Shown: positions 24,211-33,006, counted from the stretch's first letter. The stretch is DNA of 64,000 nt from Liminaster sp017519885 (GCA_017519885.1 JAFWRO010000021.1:81906-145905); one strand, 5' to 3'. Notes: generated by a model from the letters alone, not told the origin. A program made the numbers and translations.

Positions 24211-24253
24211 AAAACTTTAAGAAATGGCGTCGAAAAACTTTAAGAAATGGCGC
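24211..24253. repeat. AAACTTTAAGAAATGGC doublet, copy 2
   Basis: Two copies of AAACTTTAAGAAATGGCG 23 bp apart, as at 20564-20603. On the minus strand they follow the cydB stop, and the copy nearer to cydB takes part in a hairpin. Confidence 0.9.
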
Positions 24254-24278
24254 CAGCCCTATGAGGTTGACGCCATTT
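24244..24278 (-). terminator. Putative terminator of the cytochrome bd operon
   Basis: On the minus strand AAATGGCG pairs with CGCCATTT across an 18-nt loop, followed by CTTAAAGTTTTT. The 3' stem half and T-rich tail belong to the AAACTTTAAGAAATGGC repeat. Confidence 0.55.
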
Positions 24279-24301
24279 CATAGCTGTGATATTTGCGTTA
24301 T

Positions 24302-25447
24302 TTAATAAGCATGATCGGTCTTGATCTCTTCCTTGTCGAGTTTCTTCTTGTCGATGGCACGCCAGCAATAGACGATGTAGGCGAGGACGAAGGGAACGAG
24401 GAAGGAGACGTAGAACATGGTGCGCAGCGTGAACTCGCTGCTGCAGGAGTTGCAGATGGTGAGCGACGACTGCAGGTCGGCGGTCGATGGATAGTAGGCT
24501 GTGCCATTCCACCCGGCGCAGAGCAGGAGCGCCAGCACGACGAGCACGGTGCCGATGCCGGCAGGCCAGATGCCGCTGATGTACTGCTTCGAAAGAATGG
24601 TTTTGCCGATGCCGAAGAGTACGAGCACAACGCCTATCAGCAACAGGACGAGGAGATACCACATCTGGAGGAAGTTGTTGAGATACTTCAACGGCTCCAT
24701 CGTGATGACGCCTGCCTCGTTGTAGGCAAAGCCGTCCTTCAGCAAGAGGTGGATGAGATAGACCACGAAGAGCACGACGAAGGCGGCTGCATTGACCTTG
24801 AGCCCAAGGACGCCACGGCGACGGATGTCCTCGTCGGCAACATTATTAATAATGTAGAGGATGCCCAAGGTGCGTGCCAGGAACACTACGGCAAAGCCGA
24901 AGACGAGAATCCAGGGATTGAGCAGCGCATCGAGGCCGTGCGAGGCATTGCCCCAGTGGCTGATGACGGGTGTCAGTGCTCCTGCATTCACCAGATTGCT
25001 CTTTTCGACCACGAAGTTCGAGCCTTCGAAGAAGGTGGACACGGCGCCGCCCAACAGCAATGGACCGACGATGCCGTTGAGGAAGAGGAAGAACTGGAAG
25101 GTGCGGGGACCAAGGAAGTTGCCAATCTTGTTCTGGAACTCGTAGCTGACCGCCTGCAGCACGAAGGTGAAGAGGATGATCATCCACAGCCAATAGGCTC
25201 CGCCAAACGAGGTGGAGTAGAAGAGGGGAAAGGAGGCAAAGAAGGCACCACCAAAGGTGACGAGGGTGGTGAAGGTGAATTCCCACTTGCGTCCGGTGGA
25301 ATTGAAGACCAGGCGTCGGCCTTCTTCGGTATTGCCCAAACTACGGGCCAATGAGTTGGCTCCCTGTACGAAGAGCAGGAAGACGAGCAGCGCACCGAGG
25401 AGTGAAACGATGAACCACCAGTATTGTTGGAGAAATGAGTAGGTCAT
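24302..25447 (-). CDS. cydB: Cytochrome bd ubiquinol oxidase subunit II (CydB)
   Basis: A 381-residue membrane protein with about nine transmembrane helices. The start is MTYSFLQQYWWFIVSLLGAL at 25447; the frame is open upstream only because it runs through leader repeats. CydB-type features include GRKWEFTFTTLVTFGGAFFASFPL and the late AGWNGTAYYPS segment. With CydA it forms the high-affinity terminal oxidase that reduces O2 to water, useful for nanaerobic growth of Bacteroidales. Separated from cydA by a 183-bp repeat-filled spacer. Confidence 0.94.
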   Translation of the reverse strand: MTYSFLQQYWWFIVSLLGALLVFLLFVQGANSLARSLGNTEEGRRLVFNSTGRKWEFTFTTLVTFGGAFFASFPLFYSTSFGGAYWLWMIILFTFVLQAVSYEFQNKIGNFLGPRTFQFFLFLNGIVGPLLLGGAVSTFFEGSNFVVEKSNLVNAGALTPVISHWGNASHGLDALLNPWILVFGFAVVFLARTLGILYIINNVADEDIRRRGVLGLKVNAAAFVVLFVVYLIHLLLKDGFAYNEAGVITMEPLKYLNNFLQMWYLLVLLLIGVVLVLFGIGKTILSKQYISGIWPAGIGTVLVVLALLLCAGWNGTAYYPSTADLQSSLTICNSCSSEFTLRTMFYVSFLVPFVLAYIVYCWRAIDKKKLDKEEIKTDHAY

Positions 25448-25451
25448 ATGG

Positions 25452-25548
25452 GGAGGGGTTAGGAGGGGTTCTGAAGGGTTCTGAAGGGTTCGAAAGGTTC
25501 GAGGGGTTTGAGGGGTTCGAAAGGTTCGAGGGGTTCGAAGGGTTTGAG
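25452..25548. repeat. 9-bp TTCGAA iteron array between cydA and cydB
   Basis: About ten units of the type GGTTCGAAA, GGTTCGAGG, GGTTTGAGG, GGTTCTGAA. In the cydB sense they read AACCCCTCGAACCTTTCG, the same as the array at 11702-11740. Confidence 0.92.
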
Positions 25549-25616
25549 GGCAGCCAAACATGGCTGCCACGAGAACGAGGGGTGAGGGGTTAAGTGGGCA
25601 GCCATGGATGGCTGCC
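25549..25616. repeat. Two GGCAGCCA-N4-TGGCTGCC hairpins between cydA and cydB
   Basis: Perfect 8-bp arms at 25549-25568 (loop AACA on the plus strand) and 25597-25616 (loop TGGA), with CACGAGAACGAGGGG-type flanks. Both lie in the cydA-cydB spacer and would form hairpins in the cydAB mRNA. Confidence 0.92.
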
Positions 25617-25630
25617 ATGAGAACGCGAGA

Positions 25631-27217
25631 TTAGGCCGAATAGTCGGGGCCTTTCTTGATTTGCTTGATGAGGATGTTGATTTCGACAGCGAGCATCGTG
25701 GTGAAGAGGATGAGGAACAGGAAGAATGTGATGATGACCGACGAACTGTGCAGGTCACTGACGGCTACCCAGGTGGGCAGCATATCCTGGATGGTCCACG
25801 GCTGACGGCCGAATTCTGCCACGAGCCAACCGCTCTCGGAGGCAATATATGTCAATGGGATGAGCGCGATGGCTACCCAATAGTGCCAATGGGGCAGGGA
25901 GGTGATGTCGCGATTCTTCCAGAATTTGGCAGGCCACTTGTATGCCCCGGCAATCACGATGGCGAAGAAAAGAATCAGCAGGCAGCCAATGCCTACCATG
26001 ATGCGGAATGCCCAGAAGTTGATGGGGATGTAGGGCACCACCTGATCCTTGTCCTTGATGTAGCCGTAGCCGAAGTATTTCATGTTCTCGTTGATGGTGG
26101 CAAGTTGTGCGCCGAGGGAATCAACAGGCACTCCTTCCTGCCTTGCCTTGCGATAGTCGGCAAGGGCAACGATGGCTTTCTTGCCACGTTCAATCTTTTC
26201 GTCGATGGAGGGCTCGCGTGTGCCGTCGGGCTTCGTATATCCATTCAGCAGGTCGTTGATGCCGGGCACATATCCGTGAATGTCGTTGGTAGCCATGAAC
26301 GACAGGGCATAGGGCATCTCGAGCTTCAAAGGTGCTGACTCGTCGTTTGCATAGTCGGGTTGGCTGAAGGGATTGACCCAGGCGACGGCAGTCAGGCCGA
26401 CATCGGTGCCACCATTGTAGAGCGCTTCCATGGCAGCCAGTTTCATGGGTTGCACTTCGGCAACGTCCTGTGCCGACTTGTGGCCGGTAGCTGCAGCGAG
26501 CAGGGAAGCAACGAGACCGACGATGGCGCCAATCTTGAGGCTTTCGAGCGCAAGCTTCGTCTCGCGTTTCTTCATCAGGTACCAGCAGCAGACGCCCACG
26601 CAGAAGACTGCGCCGACAATCCACGCCGAGGTGACGGTGTGACAGAACTTCGAGACTGCAAAGGGTGAGAGGGCGACTTCGGAGAACGAAACCATCTCGT
26701 GACGCATCGTGTCGGGGTTGAACTCGCAGCCAACGGGATACTGCATCCAGGCGTTGGCCACCAGGATCCACCACGCAGAGATGGTGGCGCCGAGACCGGT
26801 GAGCCAGGTGGAGGCGAGGTGGAAGCCGCGCGAAACCTTGTTCCATCCGAAGTACATCACGGCCACGAAGGTCGATTCCATGAAGAAGGCGACGATGCCC
26901 TCGACGGCCAATGGTGCGCCGAAGATGTCGCCCACGAACCATGAGTAGTTGCTCCAGTTGGTGCCAAACTCGAATTCGAGGATGATACCCGTGGCGATAC
27001 CCATGGCGAAGTTGATGCCGAAGAGTTTCTGCCAGAACTTGGCAGCGTCTTTCCAGAAGGTGTCTTTGGTGCGATAGTAGCACGTCTCCATGATACCCAT
27101 GATGACGGCTAGGCCGAGCGTCAAGGGTACGAAGAGCCAATGGTAGATTGCCGTGAGAGCAAATTGTGCCCTCGACCACTCAATGGTGCCGGCATCGATT
27201 AGAAGGAGGTTTGTCAT
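25631..27217 (-). CDS. cydA: Cytochrome bd ubiquinol oxidase subunit I (CydA)
   Basis: A 528-residue membrane protein of normal length. It has WSRAQFALTAIYHWLFVPLTLG with the heme-ligand His26, GINFAMGIATGIILEFEFGTNW with the conserved Glu, and AVEGIVAFFMESTFVAVMYFGW, followed by a quinol-binding loop region and a C-terminal AEFGRQPWTIQDMLPT. It carries the hemes and quinol site of the bd oxidase. Preceded by the DUF4492 gene, as is usual in Bacteroidales. Confidence 0.96.
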   Translation of the reverse strand: MTNLLLIDAGTIEWSRAQFALTAIYHWLFVPLTLGLAVIMGIMETCYYRTKDTFWKDAAKFWQKLFGINFAMGIATGIILEFEFGTNWSNYSWFVGDIFGAPLAVEGIVAFFMESTFVAVMYFGWNKVSRGFHLASTWLTGLGATISAWWILVANAWMQYPVGCEFNPDTMRHEMVSFSEVALSPFAVSKFCHTVTSAWIVGAVFCVGVCCWYLMKKRETKLALESLKIGAIVGLVASLLAAATGHKSAQDVAEVQPMKLAAMEALYNGGTDVGLTAVAWVNPFSQPDYANDESAPLKLEMPYALSFMATNDIHGYVPGINDLLNGYTKPDGTREPSIDEKIERGKKAIVALADYRKARQEGVPVDSLGAQLATINENMKYFGYGYIKDKDQVVPYIPINFWAFRIMVGIGCLLILFFAIVIAGAYKWPAKFWKNRDITSLPHWHYWVAIALIPLTYIASESGWLVAEFGRQPWTIQDMLPTWVAVSDLHSSSVIITFFLFLILFTTMLAVEINILIKQIKKGPDYSA

Positions 27218-27249
27218 AATATTGGGGGTTTTTGTGTTTTAAGGGGGAG

Positions 27250-27310
27250 GGCAGCCAAGCATGGCTGCCACGGAAACGAGGGGGCGGGCAAGGATGGCCG
27301 CCACGGAAAC
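27250..27310. repeat. GGCAGCCA-N4-TGGCTGCC hairpin and degenerate second copy in cydA leader
   Basis: Perfect arms at 27250-27269 (loop AGCA) followed by CACGGAAACGAGGGGG; a decayed copy, GGCAAGGATGGCCGCCACGGAAACG, follows about 25 bp on. The repeated CACGGAAACG flank shows that the repeat unit is longer than the palindrome. Confidence 0.88.
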
Positions 27311-27326
27311 GGGGGGAGGGGCGGGC

Positions 27327-27548
27327 CTAAGGCTCGGCGCGGTCGATGAGCTCGGTGGCGACGTAGGAGGATTCGTTGCCGCGGGCGTGTTCCTTCAGGA
27401 AATTGGGGAAGAAGAACACCTTGAGGATGGCGAACATGATGAACAGCTTGATGAGGATGATGGTCCACAACGTACGCCCCAGCTTCATGTCCTTGAAGCC
27501 TTCGTAGTAGAGATTGAAGAATCGGTAGATGAAACTGTCTTTGCGCAT
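27327..27548 (-). CDS. DUF4492 small membrane protein of the cytochrome bd operon
   Basis: 73 residues from MRKDSFIYRFFNLYYEGF, with one transmembrane helix (LWTIILIKLFIMFAILKVFFF). It matches DUF4492, which precedes cydA in many Bacteroidales and may assist assembly of the oxidase like the small CydX subunits; that role is inferred. A start 36 bp upstream (27584) is possible, but that extension is a duplicated piece of the GH43 3' end and the family length fits the inner start. Confidence 0.85.
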   Translation of the reverse strand: MRKDSFIYRFFNLYYEGFKDMKLGRTLWTIILIKLFIMFAILKVFFFPNFLKEHARGNESSYVATELIDRAEP

Positions 27549-27557
27549 GGGTAGCGT

Positions 27558-27606
27558 GTCGTTGGATGATAGTGGCTGTTGCATGTCATTGGATGATGGT
27601 GGCAGT
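27558..27606. repeat. 27-bp tandem duplication at the GH43/DUF4492 junction
   Basis: GTCGTTGGATGATAGTGGCTGT and GTCATTGGATGATGGTGGCAGT are 27 bp apart with three differences. The second copy encodes the GH43 C-terminus (VTATIIQ), the first the putative N-terminal extension of DUF4492. Confidence 0.85.
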
Positions 27607-29250
27607 CACGCTTCCTCCCTTGCCGAGCGTGTTGTAGTGGTAGATGCCCCAGCGGACGCCTTTCCAGTTGCCGAATTCGACTGGGAAGGGTTTGCCGACC
27701 AGACTGTATTTCTGGCCGTCGAGGCTGCAGTAGAAGCGGCACTTCTGTGTCTGCAGGTCGAAGTGGATGCGGAGATAGATGTGCGTGGTGGGAGTGCCTG
27801 AGGGGCAATGCAACCTTTCTTCCTTGTCGAAGAAGACCGTGCGATTGCGATCCTTCGCGTAATGGATGCGTGGTTGCTGGAAATTGCGGTAGAAATAGAT
27901 TTCGTCACCCTCCTTGACGATACCAATGAGCTGGTTGCCTCGACCGATGCATGCCAGGCCAGTGTGCGCGCCATCCTCGAGGTCGGTGAGGTCAAGCAGG
28001 ATGGTGGCATCGATGTCGTAGCCCATGGTACGCATCGTGATGGTGTTGCGGGCATTGACGAAGTTGTCGGACTGGAGGGCGTGGAGTGTCAATGCGCCGG
28101 GATGCTCGGTGAGCGACCAGGCTGTGTCGACGGGATTGTGGTTCCATTGCCAGAGCGGGCTGAGTCCTTCGGGCTTGAAACTGATGTCCTGGTAGGGGAG
28201 GTGGGCAGCATGGTCGATGGGCTTGTCCTTGATGGGCATTGCCCACGTGTTGACAGGTTCGCCGACACCATTGCCATCGTAATCGACACCGATGACCGGC
28301 CAGTCGTCCTGCCACGTCATAGGTTGCAGATGCACGATGCGGCCGATGGCTCCTGCGTGCTGGAAATGATAGAACCACCATGTGCCGTCGGGCGTATCGA
28401 CGATGGAGCCCTGGTGAGGACCATTGATGGAGGTGGAGCCTGTTTCGAGCACACGTCGGCTTTCGTAGGGACCATAGATGTCCTTCGAGCGGAGCACGGT
28501 CTGCCAGCCACGTTCGACGCCACCTTCGGGAATCGAGATGTAGTAGTATCCGTTGCGCTTCATGAACTTCGGACCTTCGGCCACGGGGCCTTCATAGACC
28601 GTGACTCCTTCATCGAGCAACTGCTTGCCGTCGCGACTCATCTTGTGGACGATGATGGGGCCTGCCCCATGTCGGCTGCGGACGAGATAGGCCTGACCGG
28701 GAATGACACGGGTGCCATCGGCTTCGTGGACAATCTCATCGTCCCAGAATGGACAGGGATCTTCCCATTTGGGTACCTGCCTGACGAGATGGAGGGGCTC
28801 CCACGGTCCTGCCGCTTCTGGAGCAGAGGTCATGAAGAGCCCTTCGTCGGGTGTGCAGAAATAGATGTAGAAACGTCCCCCCTGATAACGCAGCGCAGGC
28901 GCCCACGAGCCGCCTGCATAATGCTTGTTGGTGTCCCATCCTGGATAGTCGAAACGGTCATAGACCTGCGTTACGACACGCCAGTTCACCATGTCGTCTG
29001 ACTCAAGAATCTGCATGCCGATGAAGTGAAAGTCGGAGGCCACCATATAGTATCTCTCGCCTACACGGATGACGTCCGGATCGCTGTAGTCGGCAGGAAG
29101 GATGGGATTGATGTAGGTGCCATTGAGCTGGTCGCCCCACTGCTGCTGTATCTGCTTGGGTGCCTTGGGTTGTGCAGACAACGAAGCAAGAGGGGCAAAA
29201 CACAGCAGGAGTGTCGGCAGAAGGAAGGATAATCTATTCTTGAAATGCAT
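27586..29250 (-). CDS. GH43 family beta-xylosidase/arabinofuranosidase
   Basis: 554 residues from the ATG at 29250, which opens a signal peptide (cleavage near LSAQ); ATGs at 29256 and 29283 are less likely. The five-bladed propeller has DYSDPDVI (general base about Asp57), KWEDPCPFWDD, and AEGPKF (general acid about Glu225). A C-terminal beta-sandwich domain (about 350-554) is present, as in GH43 subfamilies acting on xylan and arabinan side chains. Periplasmic or cell surface. Located next to a PL22 lyase, so it likely works on plant cell-wall material. Confidence 0.9.
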   Translation of the reverse strand: MHFKNRLSFLLPTLLLCFAPLASLSAQPKAPKQIQQQWGDQLNGTYINPILPADYSDPDVIRVGERYYMVASDFHFIGMQILESDDMVNWRVVTQVYDRFDYPGWDTNKHYAGGSWAPALRYQGGRFYIYFCTPDEGLFMTSAPEAAGPWEPLHLVRQVPKWEDPCPFWDDEIVHEADGTRVIPGQAYLVRSRHGAGPIIVHKMSRDGKQLLDEGVTVYEGPVAEGPKFMKRNGYYYISIPEGGVERGWQTVLRSKDIYGPYESRRVLETGSTSINGPHQGSIVDTPDGTWWFYHFQHAGAIGRIVHLQPMTWQDDWPVIGVDYDGNGVGEPVNTWAMPIKDKPIDHAAHLPYQDISFKPEGLSPLWQWNHNPVDTAWSLTEHPGALTLHALQSDNFVNARNTITMRTMGYDIDATILLDLTDLEDGAHTGLACIGRGNQLIGIVKEGDEIYFYRNFQQPRIHYAKDRNRTVFFDKEERLHCPSGTPTTHIYLRIHFDLQTQKCRFYCSLDGQKYSLVGKPFPVEFGNWKGVRWGIYHYNTLGKGGSVTATIIQ

Positions 29251-29336
29251 GATCATATTTTTATCTTTAACACGAATTATCAATAAATCGTGTTAAGAAA
29301 AGCCACATATAATTATCGTTAATTTGGGTTACATAC

Positions 29337-30671
29337 TTATAATTCGACAGCATAGACGTTGTCAAAACCTTCGAAGTTGGCTCGGAAGATTATCCATTTG
29401 TCATCGGGACTGAAGTGGACATTGGGCTCGAGGTTGTAGTTGTGATACTTCATGTTGACCAGTTTCTCCGACTTGAGGCTGTCGCACACGATGGTGTAGA
29501 TGGAATCCTGCGAGGTGGGGAAGGAGCCGCCCAGGGAATTGCGCGTCATCGGATAATCGTAGCGAAAGATCCACTGGTCCCTGTTGGAATGTGCAACCGA
29601 AGTCTTTGACCCACCATCGCCAGCCAGGAAGCTCTCGTCCCACGACGTGGTGTAGTGAACGGCCCATTCATCGCGAAGCAGCGGGTAGATTTCCTCATGC
29701 AGCGTCTCGACATCGACCTTGCCGACGTAGAACGTGGTGCTGCGCGGCTTCTGCAGGTCGAAGTAGATGTAGCGGCCATCGGCACCGAACCATTCGTGAC
29801 CGGCAATCTCGCGATAGACGGTGCGTTTGTGCATCAGCACAGGCTGGCGGGCGGGCTTGTTCTTCAGGCCTGCTCGGTCGAGTTCCTTGCGCGAACGGAT
29901 GTCGATGTTCCAGATGCGATCGACCTTATGCCAATGTCCTTCGTGGCAGAAGAGCAGGCGGTTGGGATCTGTGGGAGAGAACTGCAGATGGTTGAGCCAG
30001 GCATTGTCGGTCCAGATGTCGCTGAACTCGCCTGTCTGTGTATCGATGGTGAAAATGGTCTTTTCGAGTTTGGCTTCGAAGATGAGGTTGAAGAAATCGC
30101 CCTTCTTGGGATGATCGCGCAGGATGCGTGCTTCTTCCGGATTGTCGAAGGTGCCGGCGAGGCGTGTGCCATCACAATTGACGGCAGCGATATGTCCTGT
30201 GCGACCAGCGGGGAGCTTGGCAATGAGGCGTGTTGCGCCATCGACGATAGAGCATGCAAAGATGCTGTCGCGGCGCTGGAAGAAGAGTTCGCGGGTGGCA
30301 GGGCAAACGATTTCGGTGGAGACGCCTTGAGCCTCGTGGGTCACCTGACGGATTTCGAAGGTCTTGAGATTGACGGCATACATCTGCTTGATGACGCCCT
30401 GCGTGCCATTGCCTGCCACCATGTCGGTCGAAGCCTGAACTACGTCGGTGCCTACAAAGAGCATCTCGTCGCCGACGAAGGGATGGTTGTGGAAATAGAA
30501 CGAGCGATTGGCACCGGCGCGACGTGTGAGTTTGACGATGCGATGACCTGTATCGATATCAATCCACTCGTCGGGCATCGCTTTGCCTCCTGTCTCGAGG
30601 ACGGGAATGCCTTGGGCAGAGATGACCGCCGGAACGAAGAGAAGCAGGGAGAGGAGAATGTGAGATTTCAT
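29337..30671 (-). CDS. PL22 oligogalacturonate lyase
   Basis: A 444-residue protein with signal peptide (VISAQ). It is a seven-bladed propeller with the family blocks YFHNHPFVGDEMLFVGTD, NHLQFSPTDPNRLLFCHEGHW and EPNVHFSPDDKWIIFRANF; the clustered His residues coordinate a divalent metal in PL22 enzymes. It cleaves oligogalacturonides from pectin by beta-elimination. Read with GH43 downstream (87 bp between the genes, holding an imperfect inverted ACACGAATTATCAATAAATCGTGT), it suggests pectin and hemicellulose breakdown. Confidence 0.9.
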   Translation of the reverse strand: MKSHILLSLLLFVPAVISAQGIPVLETGGKAMPDEWIDIDTGHRIVKLTRRAGANRSFYFHNHPFVGDEMLFVGTDVVQASTDMVAGNGTQGVIKQMYAVNLKTFEIRQVTHEAQGVSTEIVCPATRELFFQRRDSIFACSIVDGATRLIAKLPAGRTGHIAAVNCDGTRLAGTFDNPEEARILRDHPKKGDFFNLIFEAKLEKTIFTIDTQTGEFSDIWTDNAWLNHLQFSPTDPNRLLFCHEGHWHKVDRIWNIDIRSRKELDRAGLKNKPARQPVLMHKRTVYREIAGHEWFGADGRYIYFDLQKPRSTTFYVGKVDVETLHEEIYPLLRDEWAVHYTTSWDESFLAGDGGSKTSVAHSNRDQWIFRYDYPMTRNSLGGSFPTSQDSIYTIVCDSLKSEKLVNMKYHNYNLEPNVHFSPDDKWIIFRANFEGFDNVYAVEL

Positions 30672-30718
30672 GGGAGGATGTGGTTAATTGGTATAGAATC
30701 GATAGTGGGCTGGATTGT

Positions 30719-30787
30719 CTAGATACTCTAGATTTTCTAGATATTCTAGATGCTCTAGAAGCTCTAGTTATTCTAGAAGGATCTAGG
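30719..30787. repeat. 9-bp CTAGA iteron array
   Basis: Seven tandem 9-bp units: CTAGATACT, CTAGATTTT, CTAGATATT, CTAGATGCT, CTAGAAGCT, CTAGTTATT, CTAGAAGGA. It lies in the PL22 leader, downstream of the flotillin gene. Confidence 0.93.
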
Positions 30788-30804
30788 TGCTAAAAACGAT
30801 AGTT

Positions 30805-30833
30805 GCTATGACCGCTTTTTAGGCGGCCATAGC
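30805..30833 (-). terminator. Hairpin after the flotillin operon
   Basis: GCTATGACCGC and GCGGCCATAGC pair with one mismatch; on the minus strand the hairpin is followed by AACTATCGTTTTTAG. Its position 19 bp past the flotillin stop supports a terminator. Confidence 0.6.
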
Positions 30834-30851
30834 AGCATATAAGGTGATGGG

Positions 30852-32390
30852 TTATTCCTCGGGTTTGACCTCGGTAGCCTCGGTCTCATCTTTCTTGGTA
30901 CCCAGGTAATCGGGGAGTTTCATACCAGCTTGGTTGAAGAGGTCCTGCAGAGGCGGGATGCTCTTGTAGAGGCCCGATACGAAGTTGGCTGTCGAAGACT
31001 TGCCTTCGCCACCATTGCCCGTATCCCAAACGGTAACCTTGTCGATGTTGATGCCCTTGATGGCATCGACCTGCGTCTTGACGAGTTCGGGAAGCTTTTC
31101 GAGGAGGAGCAGGGTGTAAGCCTTGTTGGCATCGCCTGCAGCCTGGATCATCTTGTCGTAACCGGAAGCCTGCTTTGTAAGAACCTCGAAGAGACCCTTG
31201 GCTTCGGCTTCCATCTTGGCGAAGATGGCCTGAGCCTCACCCTTGGCACGGGTGGCAGCAGCCACACCTTCACCTTCGGCCTTGGTCTTGATGGCGTCAG
31301 CTTCACCTTTGGCCTTGATGGCCACGGCATCGGCATCACCTTTGGCGCGGAAGGCAACGCTGTCGGCCTCACCTTTCGCATTGACACGCTTGCGCTCGGC
31401 CTCGGCTTCGGCAGCCACGATGAGACGCTGCTTCTCGATTTCCTGAGCCACGATGACGTTGGCCTTCTGGGTGGCCTGTTCGCGTTCTGCACGTGCCAAC
31501 TCGGCTTTCTGCTCGGCAACGTACGACTCTTCGAGTGCCTTGGCTGCTGCGATCTTCTCGGCAGCGGTAGCACGGCGCTGAGCCTCGGCTTCACGTTCGC
31601 GGAGGTCGGCCTGCGAATTGGCGATTTCGACCTTGGCGTTGTTCTCGCCCTTGATGGCTTCGGCATTGGCGGCAGCCACAGCCTTACGGGTCTCCATCTG
31701 GAAGTGTGCCTTGCCGGTTTCACCCGACATCTCCTGTTCGGCAACCTTAGCCTTTGCCTCGTTCTCCTTCTCGGCAACCTTCACCTTGGCTTCGTTGATA
31801 GCCTTGGCAGCAGCTTCCTGACCGAGGGCCTCGATATAGCCCGATTCGTCCTTGATATCGGTGATGTTCACGTTGATGAGTTTCAGACCGATCTTCTTGA
31901 GCTCTATCTCGACGTTCTTCTTGATGTTCTCCTGGAAGACGTCACGGTCCTGGTTGAGTTCCTCAATCGACATGGAGGCGATGACGAGACGAAGCTGACC
32001 GAAAAGAATATCACGAGCCATGTCCTGAATGTCGTTGGCCGAAAGACCAAGCAGACGCTCGGCAGCGTTGTTCATCGAGTCGGACTCGGTGCTGATACCC
32101 ACGGTGAAGCGGCAGGGAACGTCGACGCGGATGTTCTGGCGCGAGAGGGCATTGGTGAGGTTCGCTTCAATAGAGATAGGGGTGAGGTTGAGGTAGGCGT
32201 AGTCCTGGATGATAGGCCATACGAACACGCCACCACCATGTACACACTTGGCTGAGCCTTTGCCAGTAGAGCCATAGACAACGAGAATCTTGTCGGAAGG
32301 GCAACGACGATAGCGCTTCAAAAGGGCAGCCACAATGACAATCACCACGAGGATGAGAATCAATGGAAGTAATGAAGGATCAAATAGCAT
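30852..32390 (-). CDS. Flotillin-like SPFH protein
   Basis: A 512-residue protein with an N-terminal membrane anchor (residues 8-25), SPFH domain (about 30-190) and a long Ala/Glu/Lys-rich coiled coil (about 190-400) with repeated AKGEADAxA units, then a C-terminal acidic tail. Flotillins form large membrane scaffolds of ordered lipid domains. The NfeD gene two positions upstream is the classic partner. Strongly biased composition explains the long antisense frame. Confidence 0.93.
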   Translation of the reverse strand: MLFDPSLLPLILILVVIVIVAALLKRYRRCPSDKILVVYGSTGKGSAKCVHGGGVFVWPIIQDYAYLNLTPISIEANLTNALSRQNIRVDVPCRFTVGISTESDSMNNAAERLLGLSANDIQDMARDILFGQLRLVIASMSIEELNQDRDVFQENIKKNVEIELKKIGLKLINVNITDIKDESGYIEALGQEAAAKAINEAKVKVAEKENEAKAKVAEQEMSGETGKAHFQMETRKAVAAANAEAIKGENNAKVEIANSQADLREREAEAQRRATAAEKIAAAKALEESYVAEQKAELARAEREQATQKANVIVAQEIEKQRLIVAAEAEAERKRVNAKGEADSVAFRAKGDADAVAIKAKGEADAIKTKAEGEGVAAATRAKGEAQAIFAKMEAEAKGLFEVLTKQASGYDKMIQAAGDANKAYTLLLLEKLPELVKTQVDAIKGINIDKVTVWDTGNGGEGKSSTANFVSGLYKSIPPLQDLFNQAGMKLPDYLGTKKDETEATEVKPEE

Positions 32391-32435
32391 ATTGTTATTA
32401 TTTTGAGGTTAATTATTTTAGGAATGGTTGGGATA

Positions 32436-32462
32436 GTGACTATAGTAATTATAGTGACTATA
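32436..32462. repeat. 9-bp TATA iteron array between DUF805 and flotillin genes
   Basis: Three 9-bp units GTGACTATA, GTAATTATA, GTGACTATA. The same family occurs at 47707-47751. Confidence 0.85.
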
Positions 32463-32470
32463 AAGTTATT

Positions 32471-32974
32471 TTAGAAGTTGCTGGTAGTAAATGCTTCTTC
32501 GCCCTTGGGGTTGGGACCATAGACATTATCGCCTGGCTGGGAATCCTGACAAGCAAGGTAGATGAACCAGATGGCACCGACAAGCGATGCAAAAGGCACG
32601 AAGACGCTCAGCAGGTTTCCACCCCAGTAGGTCATCGACCACCAGCCAGAACGGCCTGTGTCGTGCATACGACGAATCTGCACTGCGATGATGGGCAGCA
32701 AAGTAGCCAGCGAGAAGGCAATCAAAGCGATGCAGGCAGGCGAAGTAATAGCGCCGAGGAAGATTTCCTTGATGGCTTCGACATCCTGAGGATCACCACC
32801 GCGCTGGATGAATTCTGTCATTGGCCCCATAATGACGGTCATAAGCCAGATGTAAAGGACAATCTGAATCAGCGTGATGAAGAGGAAGAAGTACCAGTGC
32901 TCGGAACGACGGGCACGACCACTAAACGTTACGTACTTGGCAAAGCAAGTTTTTACAGCTTCTGTGAAAGACAT
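32471..32974 (-). CDS. DUF805 membrane protein
   Basis: A 167-residue protein with the DUF805 start motif YVTFSGRARRSEHWYFFLF, about four transmembrane helices and the family block AVQIRRMHDTGRSGWW. Function unknown. It sits between NfeD and flotillin, so it may belong to the same membrane-domain system; the context is the only support. Confidence 0.88.
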   Translation of the reverse strand: MSFTEAVKTCFAKYVTFSGRARRSEHWYFFLFITLIQIVLYIWLMTVIMGPMTEFIQRGGDPQDVEAIKEIFLGAITSPACIALIAFSLATLLPIIAVQIRRMHDTGRSGWWSMTYWGGNLLSVFVPFASLVGAIWFIYLACQDSQPGDNVYGPNPKGEEAFTTSNF

Positions 32975-33006
32975 AATTTGATAGTATTTTGTTGGTTAAT
33001 AATTGT

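Noticed and set aside
27808..29001. 397-codon plus-strand frame opposite GH43
   Set aside because: Shadow of the GH43 gene, whose catalytic motifs are all present.
30930..32255. 441-codon plus-strand frame opposite the flotillin gene
   Set aside because: By-product of the Ala/Glu/Lys repeat composition of flotillin.
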